From Pigoraptor vietnamica (lineage: Eukaryota; Opisthokonta; Filasterea), in NCBI GenBank assembly GCA_943704525.1, contig CALSCQ010001939.1, positions 1 through 26,503 on the forward strand: 26,503 bases of DNA. Direction: 5' to 3'. The notes below the pieces were generated by a model, which ran no database searches, was not told where the DNA came from, and saw only the letters and a list, made by a program, of their open reading frames with translations. A program made the position numbers and the translations under genes. Shown in pieces: positions 1 through 11,400 of this stretch (position 1 is its first letter; each line of letters starts with the position of its first letter).

Positions 1-806
1 CCCCCCCCCCCCTCGCCCACGCACACAGACGGGCGCATTCGAAGCGTAAACAGCTGTGTGCTGAGACGTCTTGTTAAACACGATTTGCGCGCAGCATGGC
101 ACGGTGTGATTTTCATACGGCGGGGCGTGTACGAGGGCGGCGTTTTCAAGTTTGCGGTGCACATTCCAGAGTCGTATCCGGACGACATCCCCGAGGTGTT
201 CTTCTTCAACGACGTCTTCCACCCGGCCATCGACGGGGAGACCGGACAGCTCGACCTCCGCAGGCAGTTCCCGCAGTGGCGGTGTGTGGCATGCGCTCGC
301 ATCGTACGCAAAGGGTTACTCTTCTTTTCGTTTTTTGTTCCCCGCCGTTGCGTCTGGTCCTGCATCCACACTGCGGCTCAGCTCACCCCCCCCCCCCCCC
401 CCCCAACCCGCCTTCTTTTCACCGCCCTTACACACGCAGGCGCGGGCAGCACCAGCTATGCGACATTCTCCACCACATCAAGCGCATCTTTTACAAGGTC
501 GATGCGGAGGCCTCGGCCAATCTGGAGGCATCGCGCCTCTACCACAAGGACCACGCTGCCTTTGTCGCGCACGTGCAGGCGACCATCGCGCAGATCGCCT
601 CGCGGCTGTACGACAACCAAGACCAGAGCGACATTCGGTTCTCGCCGTGGCGTCCCGAGGTGCACACGCACGCGCGCAACGCCATGCTCAGCCGCGTGCC
701 GCTCGAGGAGCCCCCGGTGCCGCACATGGGATCGACGCAGCTGACGGGGCTTTCGTGGGTACAGAAGGGATCCAACGCATCGTTCAGCAAATCGGTCGAC
801 ATGTGA
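1..806 (+). CDS. AKTIP: AKTIP/FTS-type UEV protein, 5' partial
   Basis: An inactive ubiquitin-conjugating-like (UEV) protein; in animals AKTIP joins Hook proteins and FHIP in the FHF complex that links cargo to dynein. Coding is clear in 58-281 and 440-806. The intron 282-439 begins GTGTGT and ends GCAG, and the joined codon gives QWRRGQHQLCDI. Family matches include WHGVIFIRRG, GVFKFAVHIPESYPDD, VFHPAIDGETGQLDL, HHIKRIFYKVD, RFSPWRPEVH and GLSWVQKGS. The stretch GQLDLRRQF occupies the place where active E2 enzymes carry the catalytic cysteine, and it has none, as in AKTIP. The start codon lies outside the window or in an upstream exon; possible acceptors are at 27-28 and 52-53. The stop is TGA at 804-806. 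The neighbour downstream is cyclin E, convergent. Family assignment is firm; the first exon boundary is not. Confidence 0.9.
387..404 (+). repeat. Poly-C tract in AKTIP intron
   Basis: A run of 18 C, shortly before the 3' splice site at 438-439 and in the sense direction, so it may serve as part of the polypyrimidine tract. A similar C run opens the window at 1-12, just before a possible acceptor at 27-28. Confidence 0.9.
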
Positions 807-1235
807 GCGCGTCGAGTGTGGGCTTCAGTGTGCCACGTGCGCATAGCTTCTTGTGCAATGCGTTGCTCCACTGCTGAGTATAGCACCCTGTTCAGTCGCC
901 ATTTCCCCTTCTGTCTGCGCGTTGTGCTTTCCCTTTGTCGCGTTTTCGCAGCGTTTTGCGTTTCGTATTCGCAGCGTCTTCGATTGCGTGCCCATGCATT
1001 TCTAAAGAAAAGAGTCACCCGCGGTCCATTGTCACGTGCTGTTCAGTGGATATAGCTACAAGGGGGCAGGCGCAACGCACGCCGCACGCATTGGGAGCAA
1101 TCGCACGCACGCGCGGGGTGACGCAGCATCAAACAGTCATAGGAAGGGCCGTCGCAGTCGTCGCGTGCCGCTAGACAACGCGACTTGCGGCCCACCCGGG
1201 GGCAGGCGGTGTATACGAGTGGGGTGCTCGTGTGC
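807..1235. other. Tail-to-tail intergenic, AKTIP/cyclin E
   Basis: About 430 bp between the stop of AKTIP (+) and the stop of cyclin E (-). It must hold both 3' UTRs. I see no conserved reading frame, no clear AATAAA signal and no RNA gene. Confidence 0.6.
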
Positions 1236-3186
1236 CTAGAGGTGCGTGAGGCCGTGCATGCGAATCTGCTCGCACAGCGGCTCGTTCGCGTTGGCCTGTG
1301 CAGCAATGGCATACACCTGCGAGAGAGAAAAGGCGTTGAGTTACTCCTCATCGTTCAATGCAACAACAAGCGAGGACTCGCACGTTGTCTACATGAGCGC
1401 CTTGTCATACACGAAAACTGGCACTCTGCGCACGACCACGCGGCCACGTGCAAGCCGTCGGTTCACTCACGGTCGCAGCCATTTCGGGCGCAAACGTCTG
1501 GATGTTGTGGCAGTCGTCCGGATTGATCTGCGCGGGAAAACAAACTCAGAACAACAGACACAAAAGCACTTTCCTTACACGCGCATGCCACACAAACGCA
1601 CTTGAAGGCCACAGCGCATGCAGACTGCACACAGTGAGCGGGCGTACCTTTGCGCGTGCGTCGACGGGGTTGAAGCGAAGGCGCGCGGCGGCCTCCGCAA
1701 ACGGGCGCATCCACTCGACGCACTCCGCGATGCTATCACCAGAGTATCCCGTGATGGCGTGCAGGCGCACGGGGTCTGAGAAGGGCGGGTACACAAAGCG
1801 CATGGCGGTGGCCGCGACGGCGCTCGGGAGGAAGCGCGTGTAGCGTATATCTGCGAGAAAGAGGGTACGGCGAGTGAGAAGAGCGTGCTCAAGAAGAATG
1901 CGCCTAGCATGCGTGCAGAGGAACGGAACCCGTGCTTACCGAGGATGGCGAGGTCGATCACGTGCATGATCGACACGAAGAGGGACGTGCTGAAGGCGCG
2001 GCGCGTGGCCTGGAAGTCCGGCACGCGGGGCAGGCACACGGCCTCGCTCAGTTGCATGTAAAAGTGCACCCACGCGTTCGGAGTGATCGGCGTCAGCTGC
2101 CAGCCGAGCATCTGCGAAGGAACCGTGCGTGAGCAAAATTGAAGGAAATGAGGGCGAGTCGCATAGATCTCATACGACGAGTGGGACTATGCGTACATGC
2201 ACGTGGGGCGCAGCGTTGAGGAGGCACATCCCACCTGCATGAGGGTCATCTCCATCTTCACAATGTCCTCCTTCTTGCACGCGCCGTCCGTCACAAACGC
2301 AAACTCGCCAAGCTTCGGCGGATATATTTCCTGCGACAATGCGAGACGTCGGTCAATACGAATGTACAGTGGCAAGGCGCACAGCAAGCCCCCGTGCACG
2401 CAGTTCCTCCAATGCAACGAGCAACAACCAGTGTCCGCACGCGACCACGTTACACGCATGTAACGCAGAAAGGTGACGGCCCTGCAATTTGCCGAACAGC
2501 CCTCGCTCACCTCGATTTTCGATGCGACAAAGAGCGCAGAGACGCCAATCAGCTGCAGCGATGACTTTGTGTACTGTGTCGTGGACACGGTGAGGAAGCG
2601 GTCGACGTAGTGGATGGCAATCTGCAGCGTCTCTCGGTGGAGCTTGTACTCGTCGCACACCTGGGAAGAACCGCCGCCGTCAGCGTCTGCACGCACGCGT
2701 GAAAAGAAAATTCCGCACAAGCACAAGACGTATCGCACGATTGTTACTCTCGCAGAACGCAGCAACAACCGGGCGAATTTACAACACTCACACACGGGGC
2801 TAAAGTGCACGGCTCAAACCCAGCACAGTAACAGCGCAGCAGCCGAGTGCACGCACGTCTCACCTCCATCATCCACTCGACGAGGATGGTGCGCATGCGC
2901 TCTTGGAGGGTTGGGTGGTGCCGAAGATAGTCTGACGACACAGGCAGCTCCTGCTCGCGGTGCGTGAGGTATTCCCACCACGCCTGGAAGCGGTCCTGAG
3001 AGGGCGAAGGAGCAGTGTAATACCCGTGTTAGTGTTTACAAAAATGTGGCCACGCATGCACAGATGCACGCGCACGCGAGCATGCACGCGCACGCGAGCA
3101 TGCACGCGCACGCGAGCATGCACACGCACACACACACACACACGCGCACACACACACGCACACGCACGCACGCACGAACACACACA

Positions 3187-3258
<72 letters not shown>

Positions 3259-3971
3259 GCCTACCTTGTCCGGAATCACAATCTCGACTTCCCGCGGCGC
3301 CACAGAGCCGAAGGTCGAATAGGGCGATGGGTCTGGCTCATCGTGTGACGACGACAGCCTGCGAGGGCACGCAATCCACTGTCAAACGCATCATCACACC
3401 AACCACCGGCCTCACACTCCGCGCACGGCCACTTCCATCAAACAACCACGCTACCACCGCTGGAACGCACGCGCACGCACCCGCTGTCTGGCGACGACCC
3501 GCACACGCCCCTTCGCGCACACTGGCACGTGCCGGGCGACGCCGACCACGCCTGTTTGACGGGTGCCTACATCGTTAAGACAAATTCAGTAACAATCCCC
3601 ATAGAGTTTAGCCGGGAGTTACCAAGCCCTTGACGACGACAGCGACAGCAAAGCGATAGCGGACAGAGCACAGCACACCGCGCGTGGCCGCTCACATTCG
3701 CGGGCGGCGTGACCATCGAGATGTCTCCCGTGATGCTGCAAAGGCTGTCAATCGCAGTAGGCGGAGGTGACGCACTCGCGCACGTGGCGGAGCGGCCTCC
3801 CTTCCGCCGGGGGCCAGGAATGACACCGGGGCGCGAACGGGCGTCGGGAAGCGGCACGGCGGTCTTCGCTCGGCTCTTCGGCGCGGCTATTTCCTTCGCC
3901 TTGGTAACACGTGAGGGCGCGCGTGTAACGGGGCGTCCGCTCTTGGCGTCCGTGTGTGTTGTGTCGGCCAT
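1236..3971 (-). CDS. CCNE: Cyclin E
   Basis: The G1/S cyclin that activates CDK2-type kinases in the nucleus. Nine exons on the minus strand: 3679-3971, 3265-3358, 2864-2995, 2511-2660, 2235-2330, 1940-2111, 1648-1850, 1471-1527, 1236-1316; about 425 residues, TAG stop. All joins from exon 2 on keep frame with GT-AG borders. Cyclin box landmarks are [62 protein letters not shown] and, near the end, [11 protein letters not shown], which matches the cyclin E C-terminal half rather than A or B types. The N-terminus (about 97 residues) is basic and Pro/Ser-rich and includes MVTPPAN, a possible phosphodegron. The exon 1 donor is uncertain: GTGAGC at 3695 is stronger but needs a weak acceptor at 3337-3338 to keep frame, whereas a GT at 3678 fits the good CAG acceptor at 3359-3360. 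The start ATG at 3971 is the first in frame. Confidence 0.93.
3064..3117. repeat. 18 bp tandem repeat, three copies
   Basis: Three perfect copies of an 18 bp unit (3064-3081, 3082-3099, 3100-3117) made of ATGCACGCGCACGCGAGC. They pass straight into the CA microsatellite and lie inside cyclin E intron 2. Confidence 0.9.
3121..3256. repeat. CA microsatellite in cyclin E intron 2
   Basis: About 135 bp of CA repeats with CG interruptions in the left part and a pure right part. In the sense of cyclin E it reads TG. It begins just past the exon 2 donor (GTAGGC at 3264). Confidence 0.95.
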
Positions 3972-4872
3972 CTGCGGTTGTTAACGCGACAGTGTGAGAT
4001 CGCGCCCACGAACGCAGACGCAAACAGAGAAATATCTCAACTCCAATGAGAACGCGGCGGGGGAAGCTCCGTGTAGTGTGTGATTGCAAGTGCGCAACAT
4101 GCACGATCGTCACACGCACCGAAGTGTTACGTGGACGAAGCCGGGCGCGCAGCTCAAGGGCAGGGTCCGCCATCTACGGAGAGACTTGCTGAGCAAGGAA
4201 CATGCGCGCATTATACACACGCTAGCTTGAGGGGACAGTCACAAACAGGGCAGGCAAACACTGCGAGGGGGATGGACACCCTTCTGCGTGTGTCATACAT
4301 GGTAACTTACCTCAAAAAGGTGAGGCCACGCGGCCACGCGGACGCGGAGTCCGGCGCACCGGCCGTGCAATACTCAGCAGCCGCTCTTACAACATGCCAC
4401 AGCAGCGCGGGGCTTTGGATGGAGGAAGAACCTTGCCGACCCACACGCAGACTTTGCCAATAGGGAATGCTAAAATGTGAGACGAATACGATAGAGGTGT
4501 TGTGCGAGAGAGGAAGGGGGTGTGTAGGCACAATAACACGGTAATATGGGTCTTAGAAAAGCGTCGATCGGCTCCGCTGTCACGCGTGAACGCGCGGAGA
4601 AGTAAACGGATGGCGTGCGAGAGTGCCGTGAGATCGCAGACACTGCTCGCGCAGAGTCACGGCTCACCGCTTTGAAGCAGACGACGACGGACACAGCGCA
4701 GGTGGACGGGACGCAGAGGAAGAGGGGCCGAGTGTCGGGTGAGTGCAGATGGTGGTGATGTGCGTGTGTGTGTGCGTGCGTGTCCGCGACCCCCCACACA
4801 ACACCCGCCAAATGCACGATTTCGCGGCAAATTTCCATCCCATACTGAGCCCATAGTGAGCAAGGAGGTGGA

Positions 4873-4890
4873 TTTTTTGGCGCGGGGAAA
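4873..4890. promoter_or_regulatory. E2F-like site
   Basis: TTTTTTGGCGCGGGGAAA contains the E2F core TTTGGCGC followed by a GGGGAAA half. It lies about 0.9 kb upstream of the cyclin E start codon. Cyclin E is a known E2F target in animals; use here is inferred from sequence alone, and the distance argues for caution. Confidence 0.35.
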
Positions 4891-5163
4891 GCCTCACGTG
4901 CATGGTAACAGAGAGTAACAGGAGGCAACGTACCCTTTTGTGGAAGTTAAGGTTGTTCTTTATCTATATAAACATATTTATGTCGTCTAAATTCCTATAA
5001 TGTATACATCCTGGCATAAGATCAACGGTATACCCACATATAGGAAAGTGCATCCAACAATGGCTTTTAATGGGGGTAAGAACTCAACTTTTTGATGACA
5101 TGATGCTAATTTTAGCAACTCACTGTCACACGTCGGACAAATCGATCGGCGTCCACACTGCGT

Positions 5164-5210
<47 letters not shown>
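5164..5210. repeat. CA microsatellite
   Basis: About 47 bp of uninterrupted CA, in the region upstream of CMIP, followed by a short CT run. Confidence 0.95.
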
Positions 5211-5211
<1 letters not shown>

Positions 5212-5469
5212 TCTCTCTCTTATCCAAAGGACGCCCCTTCGAAATCGAAGCCCCTCAATGCACTGTGTCCGCGCTAAATATTGCCCATTTTTGCCTCTGT
5301 GAGCAAATCTTATTGCGTGTTTACTGCTCTGCATCGCCTTCTGCGGCTTTGCGGCAAAGGGCGTCTCCCTCATTGCATTTCGCAGCGCGTGTTGTGTGTC
5401 GCAAATGCACTATCGGGCCGAGTGAGCCTTGAATTTTTGTCCCACTCGCGCGCGTAGGGCGTCGTGCGA

Positions 5470-8068
5470 ATGGAGGGGCGCTTGCGGCTGCGCTTGTTTG
5501 CGGACGGCGCATCTGCGAAGGGTCGGCGGTTGCAAGGCCAAGGGCGCAATGCGTGGAAAAAGTGCTGGTTTGTTATCGACAGGGGCGTCTTCGTGTTCTC
5601 CAGGAAGTTCAGGGTGAGCGGTGCCGAACGCGCTGAGTGGGCGGTGCCGAACGCGCTGAGTGGGCGGTGCCGAACGCGCTCGGTGCTTAATATCTCAACT
5701 TTTTGTGTCTTGCTTTTGTGTGTGTCCCTCTTATGTTCCGCTAGGAACGCGCCGTTGCGGCCCAATTTTCTCATAGTCAATTTGAAGCTGCCCTCTTTCG
5801 AACGCCCGAGTAACAAAGGCCTTACTACAGGACTTTGCCGGGTCCACGTGCTTCGCCATCCACAACCTCACGTGCGATGCCGTCCCAGAGAACGTCGCGG
5901 GCCGCAAGCACGTCTTCTCGCTGAACTTTGGCTCGGCCGTGTGCTGGTGTCAGGCGACGTCCAGCGCAGAGGCGCTCCGTTGGCGCAAGGTGTTTGTCGT
6001 CAAGTCTGAATTTCTCGCACTCCGACGGTCGCTCAACTGGAACGATGACTGCGACCTGCGTGCGGCCGCGCCCCGCATCGCGCACATGCTGTCGGTGGCT
6101 GTCGAAGCGGGCGCGCGTCCCATTGTCGCCGAGATCATGGGTACCGTGAACCACCTCTGCGCGATCACGCCGTCGTTTGTGCGCGCGTTTGTGCAGTCGA
6201 GCGGCCTCACCGTTCTGGCGCGCTCGCTGGGCGGCACCGGTGCCGGCAGCGACTTGCCACCGCCAAAGGAGGTCGTGCGTGCGATTGCGTGCGTCGCGGA
6301 CATGCCGTCCCTCCACAACGCCCTCATAAGTGCGGGGGTGGTCGAGGCCATCGAGCGCTTCAGCCGCCACGGCAGCCTGGAGGGCCTGTCGCGCCCACTC
6401 GTGCGCCTTCTCCTTGCTTCTGACGTCGACTCTGTGCGAAGGACGATGGGCGCCCTCAAGTCGTCCGCGGCCGTCCAGCTGATCCCCCTCCTGCTCGATG
6501 CGGGGACTTCGCATGCGCTTGTGATTGACGCGCACCTCCGCCCGGGCGTGGAGGACGGGTCGCTCGACGACGACCCGCACACGCCGGGGGGCGCGGACGG
6601 TCGCGTGATTGTGAGCGAGAGTAGAGCGTCTGTGTCGCCGCCAGAGCCATTGCGTCCGCGCGTGCTGCCACACACGCCGCATGGCCCACATCCGGGAGGA
6701 CCGGCTAGTAATTTCCTGTCTGCCGGCTCCCCATCGACGCCGTCGTCGCCGGCGCGGCGAGTGCCCCGTCTTCTCGCACTCACAGCGTCGGTGGTCGCGG
6801 ACAACACCACACTCGCCGATATCATTGCGCTGCGCCCGCTCGCCCGCTCGCTCCAAATGCCGCTGGTGAACGACTACGCGTCGCTCATTCTCGTGTTCAC
6901 CGCGATCGAGCGGCTTGCGGAGGAGCCCAAGTTCCGCACGAAACTCACGCGCCCGCTGCGCTCCCCGCCCTTCCTGCGGTCCTCCGCGCTCCGCAGCCGG
7001 CCGATTGCGCGGCTGTTTGCGCGCGTCATTCTGCTGATGGCGTCAGACTCGCGCCACGAGGTCCACCGCGTCGCGTGGGCGAAGGGTCGCCGGGAGGGCG
7101 CGTTGCCGTGCCTCGAGCCGCTCCTCCTGTCGGACAATCCCGCCGACCGCCAGCTGTGCGTGCAGCTCGTTTCGGTGCTGTCGTCGCACCACTGCTGCGG
7201 CCACCGCATCGCGCGCGACTCGCAGTCGACGGCCCTCGACGCCCTCGTGCGGCTCGCGCGCATGGGCGACGCGGATTGTCTGAAGACGCTCTGCGACATG
7301 GTGCGGAGGGAAGTCGCGCCGGCGCTCGTCCGTGCGCACGTCCCGTCGTCCCTGCGCGCCCTCTTTCTCGACGCGAACGTGAACCCCAAGCTGCGCTACC
7401 TGGCGTCTGAGGCGCTCGACGGCGTGCGCGAGCTGCGGCTCGAGCAGTGGCACCCGTCCAACGTGATTGTGTCGGAGCTGGCGTGTTTCACGGCGGCGCG
7501 GTCGCTGTCCCTCAAGGGGTCGTACATTGGCGACGGCGTCGTTTCGTCGCTCGCGGCGTTCCTCCCGTCGCTCACCACGATCAATTTCGCGATGACTTCC
7601 ATCACCGATGCGGAGTTTGCGCTGCTCGTCCCGAACGCGCGGTGCCTGCGGACGCTCGTCGTGCCCACGCAGTGCGGCGACGCGGCGGTCACTGCGCTCC
7701 TCCCCCTCGCGAACACGCTGGAGGAGCTCGATCTCGCGATATGCCGCATCACGCCCGCGTGCTTTGCGTCACTGGCCAAGATGACGGCGCTGAGGGACCT
7801 GAACCTGTTCAGCACGGCGACGAACGACGAGTGCGTGCGGCACCTGTCCAAGGGCCTCGTGAACCTCCGCCGACTCAACCTCTGCATGACGCGTGTCACG
7901 GACGAAGGCGCGGCAACGCTGAGCAACCTCGTGCGCCTCACGCACTTGAACCTAAAGAACACCGTCCTGCACACGTCGACCGCCGTCGCCCTGCGCGCCG
8001 CCCTCGTGGACCTCGTCGAGTTTAACATTGATTTCACAAACGCCGACCCGCGCATGTTTGCGTCGTGA
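5470..8068 (+). CDS. CMIP: CMIP-like PH and LRR protein
   Basis: An adaptor-type protein with the architecture of animal C-Maf-inducing protein. Two exons: 5470-5613 and 5831-8068, 793 residues (human CMIP is 773). The donor is GTGAGC, the acceptor CTACAG, phase 0. Residues about 1-110 form a PH domain (NAWKKCWFVIDRG, then FAGSTCFAIHN, ALRWRKVFVV). A helical middle follows, with a Pro/Ser-rich insert at about 281-361. From about 582 to the end are leucine-rich repeats that follow CMIP closely: LEELDLAICRITPACFASL, LRDLNLFSTATNDE, LRRLNLCMTRVTDEGAATLS, LTHLNLKNTVL. A block around SDSRHEVHRV matches the CMIP segment before the LRRs. The ATG at 5470 is chosen as the start; a GTG lies two codons upstream. 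In animals CMIP takes part in T-cell and receptor-proximal signalling; its role in a protist is unknown. Confidence 0.88.
5618..5680. repeat. 23 bp tandem repeat in CMIP intron
   Basis: Two full copies (5618-5640, 5641-5663) and one partial (5664-5680) of a 23 bp unit starting GCGGTGCCGAACGCGCTGAG. The first copy begins four bases into the intron, so the repeat arose right at the splice donor. Confidence 0.9.
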
Positions 8069-8456
8069 GTCTTACTATCAGGAGCTGCCCCGTTGGCCGC
8101 CGCGCCGACGTCGTCGCGGCCTACATCCAATATCTTTTTCTCGTAGCGTGCGTGGCTGCGTCTGCAATTGCGTCTGCTGTAATTTTGTGCGTGCGAGCGT
8201 GCGTGCGTACCATGCTGTCTAATGAGAGCTCGTCCCTTGGCGGGTCGAAACACTCAGATATAACTCCTTGTGGCGAAAACTGTTCTTGTTCTCTGCTGTT
8301 TGTGAGCGATGCATCCGTCGACTGCACTCATGCCCACTCACTCGCCAGCGCGCCAGTCGCTAACTGTCAAATACAGCCTGGTGCCCATTGTAATTCAACA
8401 CTTTAACGCGCAACTGCGATGACTCGCTCCGTTCGCATACTTTCGATTAGCTCGGC
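8069..8456. other. Tail-to-tail intergenic, CMIP/receptor kinase
   Basis: About 390 bp that must hold the 3' UTRs of both genes. I see no gene, no repeat and no clear polyadenylation hexamer. Confidence 0.6.
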
Positions 8457-11400
8457 TCAGACCGGCGATTCGTACATGTTGGCGGATGCGCGGGTGTCAT
8501 CGCCCAGTGTGACCTCCACCAGCGCAATGGCGCCGGGCGTGACGTTGTCGTAGTGCGATTCCTTGCCGTAGGCGTCCGTCGGCAGCGCGAAGGGCTTCAA
8601 CGGAAAGCCGCGGTCGTCGTCAGTGGCTGAAACACCGGCGTCAGACTCATACTGCGCACCCAATGGCGACGCAAAGTTCTTCACAGGGACACCGCCGTGG
8701 GCGTCGCCGGGAGGAGCATTGTCGTACGGCGAAGAGGACGCGTGTACCCTGGGGACAGCTGCAGGGAGTGACGACGGATTCGCGTACGCCGCCTCGTCTC
8801 CTGCCGCCGATCTCATTTGCACGGCGGGGATGGTGGCAGGCGGCGGCGCTTTCTCGACTGCCGGCGCCAACAGCGCGTCGAGTTTCTGGCGAATTTCCTC
8901 AAACGACGGGCGCGCCTTGGCCTCGTACGACCAGCACAGCCGCATGACATCGTACACGGCCGTGGAGCACGCGGGCGGCTGAGGCAGGCGATCGCCGCGC
9001 CGGATGGATGCGCGCAGCTCAGCGACTGGAATGCCCGCCCACGGAACGGCACCGAAGGAAAAGAGCTCCCAAAGCGTCACGCCGTAGCTCCACACGTCCG
9101 AGTACTTTCATGCGGAGCAATGAAGACTGAGTTATAATCCAAACAACGGGAGGAATGCAATTAATGTAGCACAGGCTGTAAACTAAATACGGGATGACTG
9201 CGGAACAGTCAAGACGCCGGTGGTAACTGAAGAGTGTGCGCCGTTGTTCTGAAGGGGGGCGCATGATCCTCACACACTCACGTCACCAGCCGTCTTCGGA
9301 TGCACTATAACAAAAAAAAGAAAGAAAGAAAGAAAGAAAGAAAAATTAAAGCAAAGAAAGAGGTACTGACCTGTGTGAAGCGGCGCTCGTCGAGCGTTTC
9401 TGGGGCCATCCACTTGACGGGCACTTTCTCGCCCTTTGTTACGCGGAAGTAGTCCCTCTCGGCCGTAACGCTCTTGGACATGCCAAAGTCGGCGACCTGC
9501 AGCGTAACATGAGCATTCGTGGTCGGCGCCGTCAGTTGTGAGCCGCGCGATGTCAAAAATCCCCTTAACGCAGCCGCCAGTAACACTGAAGGCAGCCGCC
9601 ATTATGGCACCAGCGCAAGCAAACTGACAGTCATCAAGACAGGCACAGCACCTTCATGATGTACTCGCCAAAGGCGTCTTGGCCGACCTGCAAATTGAAA
9701 CCGCCGTCGCATTCATTCAGTGCAAACGTGTGTGTGTGTGTGTGTGTGCGTGCAGTGGGGGACATGATACGGTCAGCATACGCGCCGGCACAACTTAGCA
9801 ACAACCGAACACATGCGAGAAAGGACCGGAAGGAAGAAGGGTGCCTAGGGCGCAAGCAACGCCTCACACACGGCATCTCACTGACCATGACGTTTCGCGC
9901 GGCCAAATCGCGGTGCCTGCGCAAGCAATTCGGTTAGCGTGCCGTGACTAAGAATACCGCACGGTTTCAGGCACAGTGTAGCATACGGCAATGGCCAAGG
10001 AGCCCCGGCGACGCATTAGCCGCATGCAAGGCTGGCGTACTCTGCCGGCAGTGTGCCGTCAGTCGCCGCTGGCAGACACACTGCTATAACAAGATGGCGG
10101 TAGGGTCGGACTGCACACGCTATATCTGAATCGCAATGCGCGCACTCACACAATCATCACGGCAGCGAGGTACTCCATTCCGCAAGCGATCTGCTGCGAG
10201 AAGCGCTCCAGCATCGCGCGCGTCGACGCCGTACTCCTGTTGCGCTCGGGGATGCCGCGCACAAACGAAAGCGCGCTGCCGTGGGGAACGAGCTCGAGGA
10301 TGATGAGGACGGGCTCGTCGGTGGTGCACACACCCACGAGGCTCACGACGTTGACGTGGCCGACGAGGGTGTGCATCGTCTCTGCCTCTTTCACGAATTC
10401 CACGCGTTGCTCAAACGTCGACCCTTCCTGCAGGCAGCAACGGAGCGAAACTCTCAGCAATTACGTCACGGGCGACCGCAAACGGCGCGATCGGACAAAC
10501 CGCACATCGCGCTCCCACCTTCAGCGTCTTTGCTGCACACAGACGCGGGCGGCCATCCACAGTGACGCGGGCCTTTAGGACAACGCCAAACTCGCCCTCT
10601 CCCAACTTTTCTTGCAGCTCAACAGCCTCGCGGTCGAGCTCCGTCGGCCGGCCACGTCCTCCCGTGCGGGCGGCAAGCCAGTGCTCTTCAAGGAACCTCT
10701 GGTGCGCCTCGCGGCTGCGCTTCCGGCGTATCGCGGCCGTCTGCCACCGGAGCACTGCGACGAGTGCCACGAGCCCCACCACGCAGGGGACGACAACCGC
10801 GGGGACGATCTTTGCCGTGTCGTCGGAAGACTGGGCCGCGTATTGCTGCGCTACCGGGGGCACCTCACAATGCCATACGCTCTTCGTATCGCCTGCCGAT
10901 ATGGGCCCAAACACAAGCACGCGACCCGCCGCGCAATCTGTCACGTTCACGGGGATGGCGAGGTTGGCCAGCACCGCCCTCCGACGCGCGTCCGTGTCCA
11001 GCGGCCCGTAGAGCAGCGGATTCGACGACCTCACGCGCAGGACGTACGCGCCCGGCGTCGCGTTCAACCGCAGCGCGCCAAATGTGACCGCTGGGCTCGA
11101 CCCGAAGCTCTTTTCGGTGTCACCCTCCACTGTCGACGACGACGACGTGACGCCCTCCAGCGACAGCGCAATCGTCAGCGGCGCACCCAGCGGGAGGGAG
11201 ATGGGCAATCCCAGGGCGTCGAGCGTCACGACCGAAAACGAGGGGAGAAGAGCCGAGCTCTCTGTCGAAAGGAACGGTGGAAGGGCGAGTGTCCGGACTC
11301 CCGTAGTCAGGAGGCCGCCGCGCACCCAATTTGGGGGGAGGTCCCCGGTGGCAATGTCGTCCGCGTCGCGCAGGAACGTCACGTTGTTGAGCACGGCAAA

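Larger units (their letters stand above)
3972..5469. other. Divergent intergenic, cyclin E/CMIP
   Basis: About 1.5 kb between the start codons of cyclin E (-) and CMIP (+). It should contain both promoters and 5' UTRs, possibly with non-coding first exons. I see no protein with family features in any frame. It contains an E2F-like site (4873-4890), an AT-rich patch (about 4930-5130) and a CA microsatellite (5164-5210). Confidence 0.6.

Noticed and set aside
3122-3256. CRISPR-like or telomeric array
   Set aside because: The array is a plain dinucleotide microsatellite with no spacers and no telomere unit.
2869-3348. Open frames through the CA microsatellite (Cys-Val or His-Thr repeats)
   Set aside because: A dinucleotide repeat is open in all frames. 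This stretch is cyclin E intron 2, with clear exon borders on both sides.
5825-7453. Long minus-strand frames opposite CMIP, up to 343 codons
   Set aside because: They show Arg-rich shadow composition and no domain. The plus strand matches CMIP throughout.
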